Positions 9,878-17,322 of a DNA stretch of 64,000 nucleotides are shown in pieces. Location: positions 2,852,001 through 2,916,000 of the forward strand of contig NZ_CP194857.1 of NCBI RefSeq assembly GCF_051020515.1, written 5' to 3'. Below the pieces are notes generated by a model that saw only the letters and a list, made by a program, of their open reading frames with translations, was not told where the DNA came from and searched no databases. Each line of letters begins with the position of its first letter. The stretch's first letter is position 1. The translations under genes and the position numbers were made by a program. The DNA comes from CALKWS01 sp051020515 (GTDB lineage Bacteria; Actinomycetota; Actinomycetes; Actinomycetales; Beutenbergiaceae).

Positions 9878-10129
9878 ATGGCCAGCACCGGACTCGAGCG
9901 CAAAGTGCGTCAGTTGGACAATGACGTGCAATCGATCTACGAGCTGCTCGCAGCGATCCAGGGCACCCAACTGCGACAGGGCAATCGGCTGGATGAGTTG
10001 GATGAGCGCCTCGCTGGCCTTGATGAGCGGATGGCCGGCTTGGATGGGCGCGTCGCGGGAATCGACGAGAAGGTCACTGACTTGGCTGAGGGCATGGCGA
10101 CGGTCCTGGAGTTGCTGCGCGCACGTTGA
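9878..10129 (+). CDS. Small coiled-coil protein
   Basis: An 83-aa soluble protein, almost all heptad repeat: RLDELDERLAGLDERMAGLD and then GRVAGIDEKVTDLAEG, a repeating L-D-x-R-hydrophobic-A-G pattern. No signal peptide or membrane helix. Such short, acidic coiled coils are common near mobile elements in actinobacteria and often have no known role. The ATG follows GGGTGGGGGA. The internal seven-residue repeats could also vary in number by slippage. I do not recognise a family. Confidence 0.6.
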   Translation: MASTGLERKVRQLDNDVQSIYELLAAIQGTQLRQGNRLDELDERLAGLDERMAGLDGRVAGIDEKVTDLAEGMATVLELLRAR

Positions 10130-10149
10130 GCCGCAGGTCACGCCGACCC

Positions 10150-10290
10150 CGCTGTGAAGTTGGTAGCGAAAGTCCGTCGGCCGGTAGCGCCAGTTGATCC
10201 GCTTCACCGCCACGGCTTCCAGGCCGGCTTCGCTTAGTTGCTGGACCCCGCCCAGCCCGTGCCGACGATGACGACGTCCACCTCGGGATG
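10150..10290 (-). pseudogene. Remnant of a GMC-type FAD oxidoreductase N-terminus
   Basis: On the minus strand one frame reads EVDVVIVGTGWAGS and then stops. A second frame continues QLSEAGLEAVAV..WRYRPTDF. Together they match the FAD-binding start of GMC/gluconate-2-dehydrogenase-like oxidoreductases (DVVIVGxGWAG...ELxxAGLxVVxLERG). Only this short, interrupted piece is left. Confidence 0.45.
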
Positions 10291-10365
10291 AAGTCGGGTC
10301 GGGCCTGCGGCGTCCTGCAGGCATCCGATGAGGCATAGCCTCCCGGCGCTCCACTTCAGAAAACT

Positions 10366-10608
10366 TCACTGCGGTTCAGGGAAAGGCGTCGCCTCGGTTG
10401 GGTTGCGTGCGATTGCTGAGTCTTTGGTAAGGAAGCACTCCCCTCGTGCGCACGCGTCGCGGATCCAGTCCGCCTCTTCGATCTCTTGGGATGCAACCGC
10501 ACCGTAGCGTTCGTCCATCGTGGTGAGGAGCCAGCCTCGTTCACGTAGTCCCGAGGGCACCAACTGGGAACCGAGACCGCGGTCGAGAAAGAACCGTGGT
10601 TCAGCCAT
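10366..10608 (-). CDS. PIN-like (DUF5615-type) toxin, C-terminally shortened
   Basis: 80 aa. It begins MAEPRFFLDRGLGSQLVP, continues LTTMDERYG and ends FLTKDSAIARNPTEA plus a short unrelated tail. This is the PIN-like 'FLDRxLG...D...LTKD' pattern of toxins that pair with DUF433 antitoxins. It lies five bases after the antitoxin gene at 10614, the usual arrangement. Members usually run well over 100 residues, so the last part is missing and activity is doubtful. Confidence 0.6.
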   Translation of the reverse strand: MAEPRFFLDRGLGSQLVPSGLRERGWLLTTMDERYGAVASQEIEEADWIRDACARGECFLTKDSAIARNPTEATPFPEPQ

Positions 10609-10613
10609 GTCGA

Positions 10614-11303
10614 TCAGGCCGCGACGAGAGCGTGTACCTCGGCAAGATCAAGGTTGAAGTCAAGAGCTACCGCTTCGATCTCTTCACCGGCTTCGATGCG
10701 CCCGGTGATGTCCTCAACGCGGATCGCACGGCGTGCAAGCATCGGCCGACCGAAGTTGCGTAGCGGATCGACGACGACCTCGGTTTGGTACTGAGGCAGG
10801 CCGATGATGGCAACCCGACCATGGCGGTAGGTGATGGTCTGTAGATACTGCTCAACGACATCACGAAACACCGCCTGCTGATTCCGGATGACGACCAGTT
10901 CGTCAACGATCTCCTGGTGGCCGCTGTCGCTCCGGTAGTCCCATAACACTTCAGCGCCGTCAGTCTTGAGCCTCTCGCTGGTCAGTGCTGCCACTACACC
11001 GATCTTGGTCTCCAGGTGCTTTAGCGCCGGACGGATCCGCTGCATGGGGACACCGGCCGCGCGGAATCCAGCAAGCACATAAGCCTCCGCCAGTCCGATG
11101 AACGGCACGACAGCGCCCCGGCCTGTTCCAGTGGTCGTGATGAGTGCGTCCGATCGGTACTGGGTCCCGTCGATGCCCTTGTAGCCGCGACCGCGCGCCC
11201 ACGTGTGCAAGGTGGATGGCGGCACACCAACGATGGCGGCTGCCCCGCGAAGGGTGTACAGGGGCCGTGTCAAGGTTGGATCGAGCGCCGTTGCCGCAGT
11301 CAT
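10614..11303 (-). CDS. DUF433-domain antitoxin-like protein with N-terminal HTH
   Basis: 229 aa. The N-terminal MerR/excisionase-type helix-turn-helix is YTLRGAAAIVGVPPSTLHTW (about 16-35). A DUF433-type C-terminus, VEDITGRIEAGEEIEAVALD and on to VHALVAA, fills roughly the last 35 residues. DUF433 proteins are the antitoxin partners of PIN-like DUF5615 toxins, and such a toxin follows five bases downstream. A diverged second copy, broken by frameshifts and an insertion sequence, lies at 12960-13649. ATG at 11303. Confidence 0.75.
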   Translation of the reverse strand: MTAATALDPTLTRPLYTLRGAAAIVGVPPSTLHTWARGRGYKGIDGTQYRSDALITTTGTGRGAVVPFIGLAEAYVLAGFRAAGVPMQRIRPALKHLETKIGVVAALTSERLKTDGAEVLWDYRSDSGHQEIVDELVVIRNQQAVFRDVVEQYLQTITYRHGRVAIIGLPQYQTEVVVDPLRNFGRPMLARRAIRVEDITGRIEAGEEIEAVALDFNLDLAEVHALVAA

Positions 11304-11367
11304 GACCCAAGCGTAGCCATGCCCGATGTGAAACGGAGGGACGCTCGCGAGGCTGTGGATATCGCGA

Positions 11368-11384
11368 TCATGAAAGATTCATGA
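11368..11384. promoter_or_regulatory. Palindrome in the fitAB/vapBC-type promoter, candidate antitoxin operator
   Basis: TCATGAAAGATTCATGA is a perfect 7-3-7 inverted repeat. It lies 21 bases upstream of the antitoxin ATG at 11406, just before a -10-like TATCCT (11393-11398). FitA-type ribbon-helix-helix antitoxins repress their own promoters by binding such repeats, so this is the likely operator. Confidence 0.5.
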
Positions 11385-11405
11385 AGAGTGGCTATCCTTG
11401 CTGGG

Positions 11406-11636
11406 ATGAGCACCGAGATCATTCAGATCCGCGATGTCCCTGCTGACGACGTGCAGGTCCTGCGGGAGCGCGCGTCGGCCCGGAACATGTCGGTGTCGAG
11501 TTATCTGCGGGAACTCATCCACGCCGACACGTCGCGACCTGCGATGCCGGAGGTGCTGGCGCGGATCGCCGCACGAAGCAGCATCGAGGTCAGCGGCGAG
11601 GAAATCCGTGGGTTCATCGACGCTGATCGGCAATGA
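11406..11636 (+). CDS. FitA/VapB-type antitoxin
   Basis: 76 aa. An Arc/FitA-type ribbon-helix-helix N-terminus (IIQIRDVPADDVQVLRERAS, then MSVSSYLRELI) is followed by a C-terminal tail, EVSGEEIRGFIDADRQ, of the kind that blocks the active site of a PIN toxin. I use the ATG at 11406; an upstream in-frame start would add six poorly conserved residues. The stop overlaps the toxin start (ATGA, 11633-11636). Intact and next to an intact toxin, so probably a working module. Confidence 0.82.
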   Translation: MSTEIIQIRDVPADDVQVLRERASARNMSVSSYLRELIHADTSRPAMPEVLARIAARSSIEVSGEEIRGFIDADRQ

Positions 11637-12046
11637 GTGTCGTCGATGCTTCGATCGTCGTGCGGCTGCTGCAGAACCGCCGGGGCGATGCGGAACTGCG
11701 GGAACGGTTCGCCGCGGAGCGCTACCTGCACGCACCTGCGCTGATTGATGCGGAGGTGACGTCCGCGATCCGGGGACTGCTGCGGACTACGAAACCTTCC
11801 GTCGCGATCTCTGCGGAACGTGCCGAGGAGATGCTGGCGGACTTCGGCGACCTGACCCTGGTGCGCTATGCCATGCAGCCTTTCCAGCGGCGCGCCTTGG
11901 CGCTGCGCAACAACTTCACCGCCTATGACGCCTTTTACGTCGCACTGGCGGAGTCGCTGGATATGCAGTTACTCACCGATGACGGCAAGTACGGGCGGGC
12001 TGCCGGTCATGCCGCAGACATCGAGACCTGGCCGGAGTGCGGGTGA
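11633..12046 (+). CDS. PIN-domain ribonuclease toxin (VapC/FitB type)
   Basis: 137 aa, full length for a VapC. The acidic residues of the PIN active site are in place: MSVVDASIVVRLL (D5), LIDAEVTSAIRGLL (E), TAYDAFYVALAE (D) and LLTDDGKYGRA (D). VapC toxins cleave tRNA or rRNA when free; the target here cannot be read from sequence. It overlaps the antitoxin by four bases. Confidence 0.85.
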   Translation: MSVVDASIVVRLLQNRRGDAELRERFAAERYLHAPALIDAEVTSAIRGLLRTTKPSVAISAERAEEMLADFGDLTLVRYAMQPFQRRALALRNNFTAYDAFYVALAESLDMQLLTDDGKYGRAAGHAADIETWPECG

Positions 12047-12113
12047 ACCTCACGGTGGTCACTGAACACGAGACTACTGAGGCTGCACCACTGTCGCTTG
12101 GGCCCGACGGTCA

Positions 12114-12225
12114 TCAGGCGACGGACTCGACGTGCACCCGCAGCGCGAGTGTCTTCGCAACCTTGACGACGGTGCCGAAACTCGGATTACCGCACAGTGT
12201 GGTGCGCGCCGCAAGAGTTGGCGAC
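12114..12225 (-). pseudogene. Remnant of an HTH antitoxin (HigA / addiction-module antidote type)
   Basis: The minus strand reads AARTTLCGNPSFGTVVKVAK, then TLALRVHVESVA and stop. This matches the C-terminal end of small HTH antidote proteins (xRTTLYRxLxxxGNPSFxTVxKVxxALGLxLxV). A stop a few codons upstream removes the rest, so only the recognition-helix region survives. Confidence 0.45.
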
Positions 12226-12308
12226 TAATGATGTGCGCCCGGGCCCGGAGAGCCCTTTCAAAGCGCGTTGCGTTCAGGACTCCAAATGCAACACAATGGA
12301 GGTAACGG

Positions 12309-12530
12309 ATGATCTTCGACCGGGTCGAGTGGGACGAGCACAACCTTGGCCACGCGACCAGGAGGCTCACCGCAGCAGAGATCGAGCAGGCGATCTGGAA
12401 CGCGGATCGGATGTTTCCGAGCCGAAAGGAGCCGGACCGCGGACTGTTCCGATCGGTGACCGATCGCGGAAAGGACGCGGTGGTCGTGGTGCAGATCCTT
12501 CGCGATGGAGTACGACCGATCACTGGATGA
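12309..12530 (+). CDS. BrnT-like toxin
   Basis: 73 aa. FDRVEWDEHNLGHATRRLTA, AIWNADRMFPSR, FRSVTDRGKDAVVVVQIL and GVRPITG follow the BrnT/RelE-fold pattern (F-x-W-D-x2-N...R...V). It has a strong Shine-Dalgarno, GGAGG, just before the ATG. It ends soon after VRPITG, where BrnT proteins normally continue into SAR-x-A, so the end is slightly short. The ribbon-helix-helix antitoxin starts five bases later. The pairing and fold support a type II RNase toxin. Confidence 0.6.
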   Translation: MIFDRVEWDEHNLGHATRRLTAAEIEQAIWNADRMFPSRKEPDRGLFRSVTDRGKDAVVVVQILRDGVRPITG

Positions 12531-12535
12531 CGGGT

Positions 12536-12853
12536 ATGACGATGGTGAAGAAGGCCGCGGCCGCAGAGGCGGAGTACTACAACGAGACCCGGGACCTCTC
12601 GGGGTTCGATGAAGAGAACCCGGTGAACGTCACCTCCACCCGGTCAGTGACGATCTCGGTCCGGTTCTCCGAGGAAGAGATCACGCAGGTACGGAGCCAG
12701 GCCGAGGAAGCGGGCCTCAAGGTCACCTCCTTCATCCGCGCTGCCTCACTGGAGGCGACCAGCCCGGTCGACCGGGCCGAACTGGTGGAACTTGCCCGGG
12801 ACCTCGAGCGACGGGCACACCAGGTGGCGGCGGTAGTTGACCGGGGCGCCTAG
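12536..12853 (+). CDS. Ribbon-helix-helix antitoxin (BrnA/CopG-like)
   Basis: 105 aa. A lysine/alanine-rich, otherwise acidic start (TMVKKAAAAEAEYYNETRDL) is followed by a ribbon-helix-helix core, SVTISVRFSEEEITQVRSQA then GLKVTSFIRAASLEA, and a helical tail. It is directly downstream of the BrnT-like toxin in the usual toxin-first order of brnTA. ATG at 12536, six bases after the toxin stop; a second Met two codons on is an alternative. Confidence 0.65.
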   Translation: MTMVKKAAAAEAEYYNETRDLSGFDEENPVNVTSTRSVTISVRFSEEEITQVRSQAEEAGLKVTSFIRAASLEATSPVDRAELVELARDLERRAHQVAAVVDRGA

Positions 12854-12959
12854 CGACGACCCGGGGCCAAGCATCACCACTCCCGCAGCGGAGGTCGCCG
12901 GCCGACGGCGTACCACCGGTCGCGTACTTAGCTCACCTTCCGCAACTCGGCCATGTCCA

Positions 12960-13649
12960 TCACGCCGCGACGAGCGCGTGAACCTCGGCTGGGTCCAGAT
13001 TGAAGTCCAGCGCCACTTCCTCGAGAGCCTCACCGGCCTCGATCCGGCCGGTGATGTCCTCAACGCGGATAGCACGGCGTGCAAGCATCGGCCGACCGAA
13101 GTTGCGTAGCGGATCAACGACGACCTCGGGTTCGTACTGAGGCAGGCCGATGATGGCTACGCGACCATGGCGGTAGGTGATGGTCTGCAGATACTGCCCG
13201 ACGACGTCGCGAAACACCGCCTGTTGGTTCCAGATCACGACTAGTTCGTCAACGACCTCCTGGTCGTCAGTGTCGTCCGTAGTCCCAAAACATTTCAGCG
13301 CCGTCGGTCTTCAGCCTTTCGCTGGTCAGTGCCGCGACCACACCGATCTCGTTCTCCAGATGCTCCAGCGCTGGCCGGATCCGCTGCATCGGGACGCCGG
13401 CGGCCCGGAATCCGGCGAGAACATGAGCCTCAGCCAGTCCGATGAACGGTACGACTGCACCGCGGCCGGTGCTAGTGGTCGTGATGAGAGCATCCGATCG
13501 GTACTGGGTCCCATCGATCCCCCTTGTAGCCGCGGCCTCGTGCCCACGTGTGCAGAGTTGGATGGCGGCACACCAACGATGGCGGCCGCCTCGCGAAAGG
13601 TGTACAGCGGCCGTGCCAAGAAGGGATCGGGTGCCGTATCCGCAGTCAT
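12960..13649 (-). pseudogene. Second copy of the DUF433 antitoxin gene, decayed
   Basis: Highly similar to 10614-11303, from the HTH start (RPLYTFREAAAIVGVPPS) to VEDITGRIEAGEALEEVALD and VHALVAA. At least three indels break the frame: near 13270-13285, an extra C at 13520-13524, and an extra base near 13557. The toxin that should follow is gone: after the first codons (MAEL) there is a stop. The 5' end is also duplicated and separated from its promoter by the insertion sequence at 13686-15466. Confidence 0.75.
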
Positions 13650-13685
13650 GGTCCAAACGTAGCCACGGGCGGCGCAAAAAGGGCG
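13558..13685. repeat. Left 128-bp direct repeat (long target-site duplication)
   Basis: Identical base for base to 15467-15594. It holds the start of the decayed DUF433 gene and about 36 bases upstream. It directly abuts the left inverted repeat of the insertion sequence. Confidence 0.85.
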
Positions 13686-15466
13686 CCTGAGTTCGGTCAC
13701 GGCGTCGCGATCTGTGACGGTGTAACTCGCTGACCTGCGCCGATGGGTCCGCGGGACGCCGATCTGTGGCACTAATTGGTGCTCTACCGTGGGGCGTGTG
13801 GCGTGGATTCGGCGGGTACGGACGGCTTCGGGAGCGACGGCCGTGCAGATCGCTGAGTACGTCGATGGCCGGCGGCGGATCGTGGCCCATATCGGGTCGG
13901 CGCATACCGAGGCCGAGCTCGGGCTGCTCGTTGAGCGGGCGCGGGAGCTGTTGGAGGACCCAGGGCAGGGCGAGTTCGACCTCGGCCTGGAGCCGGCCGC
14001 GCCCAGGGCGACGCTGATCGGCCAGCCGCGGGCGGCGGCGCTCTTCGACGAGGCAGGCTCGGCAGCACGTGAACGCGGGCCGGTTCCTGCGCCGCGGGTG
14101 GTGGGGACTTCCTCGCGGGTGCTGTATGACGCGCTGAGCGCGGTGTTCACCGAGCTGGGGTTCGACACGATCGGTGACGCGGTGTTTCGAGATCTGGTGA
14201 TCGCCCGGATCGTGGAGCCGACCTCGATCCTGGACACCGGCCGTGTGCTGAGCGACTTGGGCGTGAGGCCGGCGAGTGAGAAGACAATGCGCCGCACCCT
14301 GACTCGGGCGGCAGCCGGCGAGGGCCCGGGGGCCTACCGCGACAACGTCGCCGAACTGTGCTTCACCCACGCCGCGCACAGTGGTGATGTCTCGCTGTGC
14401 TTGTACGACGTGACCACGTTGTACTTCGAGGCCGAGAAGGAGGACGACCTGCGCAAGGTCGGCTACTCCAAGGAACGCCGCGTCGACCCACAGATCGTTG
14501 TGGGTCTGCTCGTCGACCGGCACGGGTTCCCCCTGGAGATCTGCTGCTATGAGGGCAACCAGGCCGAGACATCCACGATCATCCCGATCATCAAGCAGTT
14601 CCAGAACCGCCACGGCATCGAGGACATGGTCGTCGTGGCCGATGCCGGCATGCTCTCGGCGGGCAACCTGGCCGCGTTGGAGGAGGCGAACCTGCGGTTC
14701 ATCGTCGGCTCCAGAGTGACCAAGGCGCCGCTGGACCTGGCCTCGCACTTCCGCTGGCACGGCGATGCGTTCAGCGACGGGCAGGTCATCGACACCATCA
14801 CGCCCCGCACCGGCCGGCGCAGTGAGAACGACGAAGCGCTGCGTGCCGAGCCGGTCTGGGACCCCGAGCAGCATCCCGGGTCGTGGCGGGCGGTGTGGGC
14901 CTACTCGGCCAAGCGGGCGGCGCGCGATAGCAAGACGTTGACGTTGCAGGAGAACCGCGCCCGAGCGGTCATCGCCGGTGAGAAAGCCGCCCGGACCCCC
15001 AGATTCGTCAAGACCACCGGTGACACGCGCAGCCTGGACGAGGCCGCCCTGGCCCGCGCGCGGCGCCTGGTCGGGCTGAAGGGCTACGTCACCAATATCC
15101 CCGCCAAGCTGATGGCGGCCGGTGAGGTCACCGGGTCCTACCACCAGCTCTGGCACGTCGAGCAGTCGTTCCGGATGTCCAAGACCGACCTGGCCGCCAG
15201 GCCGATGTTCGTACGACCCGCGACGCCATCGAGGCCCACCTGACCATCGTGTTCACCGCCCTGGCCGTCTCGCGCGAGGTCCAGCGGCGCTCCGGCCTCG
15301 CGATCCGCAACGTCATCCGCCAGCTCAGGCCCCTGCGCTCAGCGACCATCACCGCCAACGGCGCCACCCAGACCATCCCGCCCCAGATCGACCCCGACCG
15401 ACGAGCGATCATCGACGCCCTCACGACCAGGAAATCTCAGGCACTAAACGAATGACCGAACTCAGG
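13686..15466 (+). mobile_element. IS1634-family (IS1549-like) insertion sequence
   Basis: 1781 bp bounded by a perfect 14-bp terminal inverted repeat, CCTGAGTTCGGTCA, at 13686-13699 and, inverted, at 15453-15466. One transposase gene fills it. The flanks are identical 128-bp direct repeats. IS1634 and IS1549 are known for target duplications of unusual and variable length, up to hundreds of base pairs, so the long repeat fits the family. It has landed in the start of the second DUF433 antitoxin gene. Confidence 0.85.
13789..15455 (+). CDS. IS1634-family transposase (frameshifted near the C-terminus)
   Basis: A DDE transposase of the IS4-like superfamily. The catalytic aspartates are in CLYDVTTLYFEA and VVVADAGMLSAGNL. 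The glutamate is in the YREK-like element YHQLWHVEQSFRMSK. DPQIVVGLLVDRHGFPLEI and EGNQAETSTIIPIIK are typical of the IS1634/IS1549 group. At about 15210-15218 the frame changes. The other frame continues TRDAIEAHLTIVFTALAVSR to a stop at 15455, and adding one base near GTACG restores a single protein. GTG start at 13789; a second GTG three codons on is possible. The catalytic residues precede the break. Confidence 0.85.
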
Positions 15467-15594
15467 TTGGATGGCGGCACACCAACGATGGCGGCCGCCT
15501 CGCGAAAGGTGTACAGCGGCCGTGCCAAGAAGGGATCGGGTGCCGTATCCGCAGTCATGGTCCAAACGTAGCCACGGGCGGCGCAAAAAGGGCG
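15467..15594. repeat. Right 128-bp direct repeat (long target-site duplication)
   Basis: Exact copy of 13558-13685. On the minus strand 15558-15467 encodes the first ~30 residues of the decayed DUF433 antitoxin. The sequence after 15594 (GGGACGCTCCCCGGGGCTGTG) resembles the region upstream of the intact copy at 11339, so the native promoter side lies here. Confidence 0.85.
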
Positions 15595-15692
15595 GGACGC
15601 TCCCCGGGGCTGTGGATATCTTGGTCAATCGCATTTGCCCGATGGGACCGTCGCGCTCCTCACGCTGCTGATGCGAGGCCGTCGGCCGCCCT

Positions 15693-16323
15693 TCAGTCGA
15701 AGTACAACTCCAAGTCAGGGTCGAGGGTGACAACGGCAATCTCGCCGTTGTAATCGTCGAAGAGTAGCCATCCGAACTCTTCATCGAGACTGTGGAATGC
15801 CGACTGCCACCGACCAGTCTGTCCCTGCATGAGCCCACCAGAGCAGTCCTGGCCAGCGATGTAGCCGGGCTGGTCCACAATCAGCATCTCACGCCCCTCC
15901 AAGTCGAATGCGTGCAGTTGCATTGAGTACGGCCCGTGGCAAGCGTGCTCAATGACTTCCGAGAGGTTGTTCGTCCACGTGATGTCCACGTACCAAAGGC
16001 GCTCACCCTCGTTTGCCACGTAGTCGGCATCGAAGTCGGTCTCGATGACATCCCGCTCTTCCAGTACCTCGACTAAGAGGTCCGCAGTGGGTCGCTCGAT
16101 AAGGTCGCCTACCTGGTGCAATTCCGGCCCTGTGCGCGCCTGTCCTGGTTCCGGTTCCGGTTCCGGTTCCTGTTCTGGTTCGGGCTCGGGCTGGGTTTCC
16201 CCCATGGCGGGATCATCGGCTGGCTGGCTCTCGTTGATCTTCCCCTCCGCGTTCCATAGTCGTGCACGCGGCCAGCACGAGGCCCAAGATCAGGGCTAGC
16301 AGAAACGTAGGGCATCGTCGCAT
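15693..16323 (-). CDS. Predicted lipoprotein with (EP)n linker (frameshifted)
   Basis: The ATG at 16323 follows AAGGAGG. The first 20 residues are a lipoprotein signal, MRRCPTFLLALILGLVLAAC, with lipobox LAAC. At about 16242-16248 the frame changes; removing one G joins it to NESQPADDPAMGETQ and then a Pro-Glu repeat (EPEPEPEQEPEPEPEPG), coded by GGTTCC-type hexamer repeats at 16147-16190. The remaining ~140 residues form a globular, acidic domain (WYVDITWTNNLSEVIE, CHGPYSMQLHAFDLEG) with two Cys. I recognise no family. The linker suggests a domain held away from the membrane. Confidence 0.6.
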
Positions 16324-16410
16324 CGGTCGTACCTCCTTCTAGAGTTCTTTTAATTCGGTGGAGCGACAAATGCGCAGCACGTTCGGGCAACATATGTCTT
16401 GTAATAATTC

Positions 16411-17316
16411 CTACTGGTATCCGTCACCTGATGATAGTACGCTAGCGTCGTACCAAATTGAATCGAGCCCATCGACCATTTCTGCCATAATTCGCGCCGC
16501 ATCGAAGCCCATGCAAACTGCCTTGATGTTGAAGTCCGCTTGAGAAACGGCCGTGGCGGCGGACTGTACGAGAGGTTCGAGGTCTCCGGTCACTGGGTTA
16601 CGCACGCATACCTGCACTCCAACGCCGATCGGGTACGCCAAAATCCGCCCGCCGTTCGACACGCTCATCGTCCGAAATGGCTCATCGATAAAGGGATCGC
16701 TGTCGGGCGATGCTTCCCAGAACGTCGGCTCTCCTCCCTGCCAGCGTGTGGGGCCAGCGTAGAACTCATGTCGGAGGATGATGCACTCAGCCACGCTCTT
16801 GTGCTTGTAAGCATTGTTCTCGCCCCGCATCGCGTATGTCGCCGACGACTTGATATAGCGCTCGTCCGTTGTGCCGTCAATCCTTTTATCCGTATAGGGC
16901 TGTAAGCGCCTGATTCGTTCCAGAAGCACAGGCGGGATATCTTGATATCTCTTTGCAAAATTTTCCCATCCCTTTTCCGTGCTACACGCGGGAAAGTAGT
17001 GGTTCCCACTGGATGGTGAGACGCCTGGTAGTTTCAAAATATCGTGGAACAAGTTTTCATGAGATGACCACAGATTGTGAAGAAGGTCGCCGTACACGAC
17101 TCCAACGGCGTCGAGATCGAGGGTAGGTTCCAGACTCGCATAAATGTCGAGTGTTCTTTCATTTGTACCATAGACCCGCCGTACAGTTAATGGCTCTGTT
17201 GACCGCCAACGGTCCAACATCTCAATAAGTTCTTGGTACAGAAACTTCGCTCTTCGCAGCCGGGCGTTTGCTGAATTCGAGATCTCCTTGCCTGCGCGGA
17301 GTACGTGTTCTTCCAT
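16411..17316 (-). CDS. Unknown protein (301 aa) at the end of the type I restriction operon
   Basis: Starts six bases after the hsdR stop, so it should be co-transcribed with it. ANARLRRAKFLYQELIEMLD, an AVGVVYGDLLHNLWSSHENL helix and FPACSTEKGWENF recall a widespread uncharacterised family with an 'R-A-x-x-x-x-x-E-L...GDxLHNLRSALDH' pattern that often sits near restriction and defence genes. Here the usual 'HNLRSALDHL' is HNLWSSHENL. It is visibly more A/T-rich than its neighbours, which suggests transfer. No signal peptide or membrane helix. Function unknown. Confidence 0.65.
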   Translation of the reverse strand: MEEHVLRAGKEISNSANARLRRAKFLYQELIEMLDRWRSTEPLTVRRVYGTNERTLDIYASLEPTLDLDAVGVVYGDLLHNLWSSHENLFHDILKLPGVSPSSGNHYFPACSTEKGWENFAKRYQDIPPVLLERIRRLQPYTDKRIDGTTDERYIKSSATYAMRGENNAYKHKSVAECIILRHEFYAGPTRWQGGEPTFWEASPDSDPFIDEPFRTMSVSNGGRILAYPIGVGVQVCVRNPVTGDLEPLVQSAATAVSQADFNIKAVCMGFDAARIMAEMVDGLDSIWYDASVLSSGDGYQ

Positions 17317-17322
17317 TTTCGG

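Noticed and set aside
9818..10369. 183-codon minus-strand gene covering the coiled-coil gene
   Set aside because: Only about 45 codons resemble an oxidoreductase, and these are split over two frames. The rest is antisense to the coiled-coil gene.
13267..15156. Long open frame (629 codons) on the minus strand opposite the transposase
   Set aside because: It is the antisense shadow of the GC-rich transposase gene joined to the antitoxin pseudogene; the composition is Arg/Pro/Gly-rich junk apart from the true antitoxin part.
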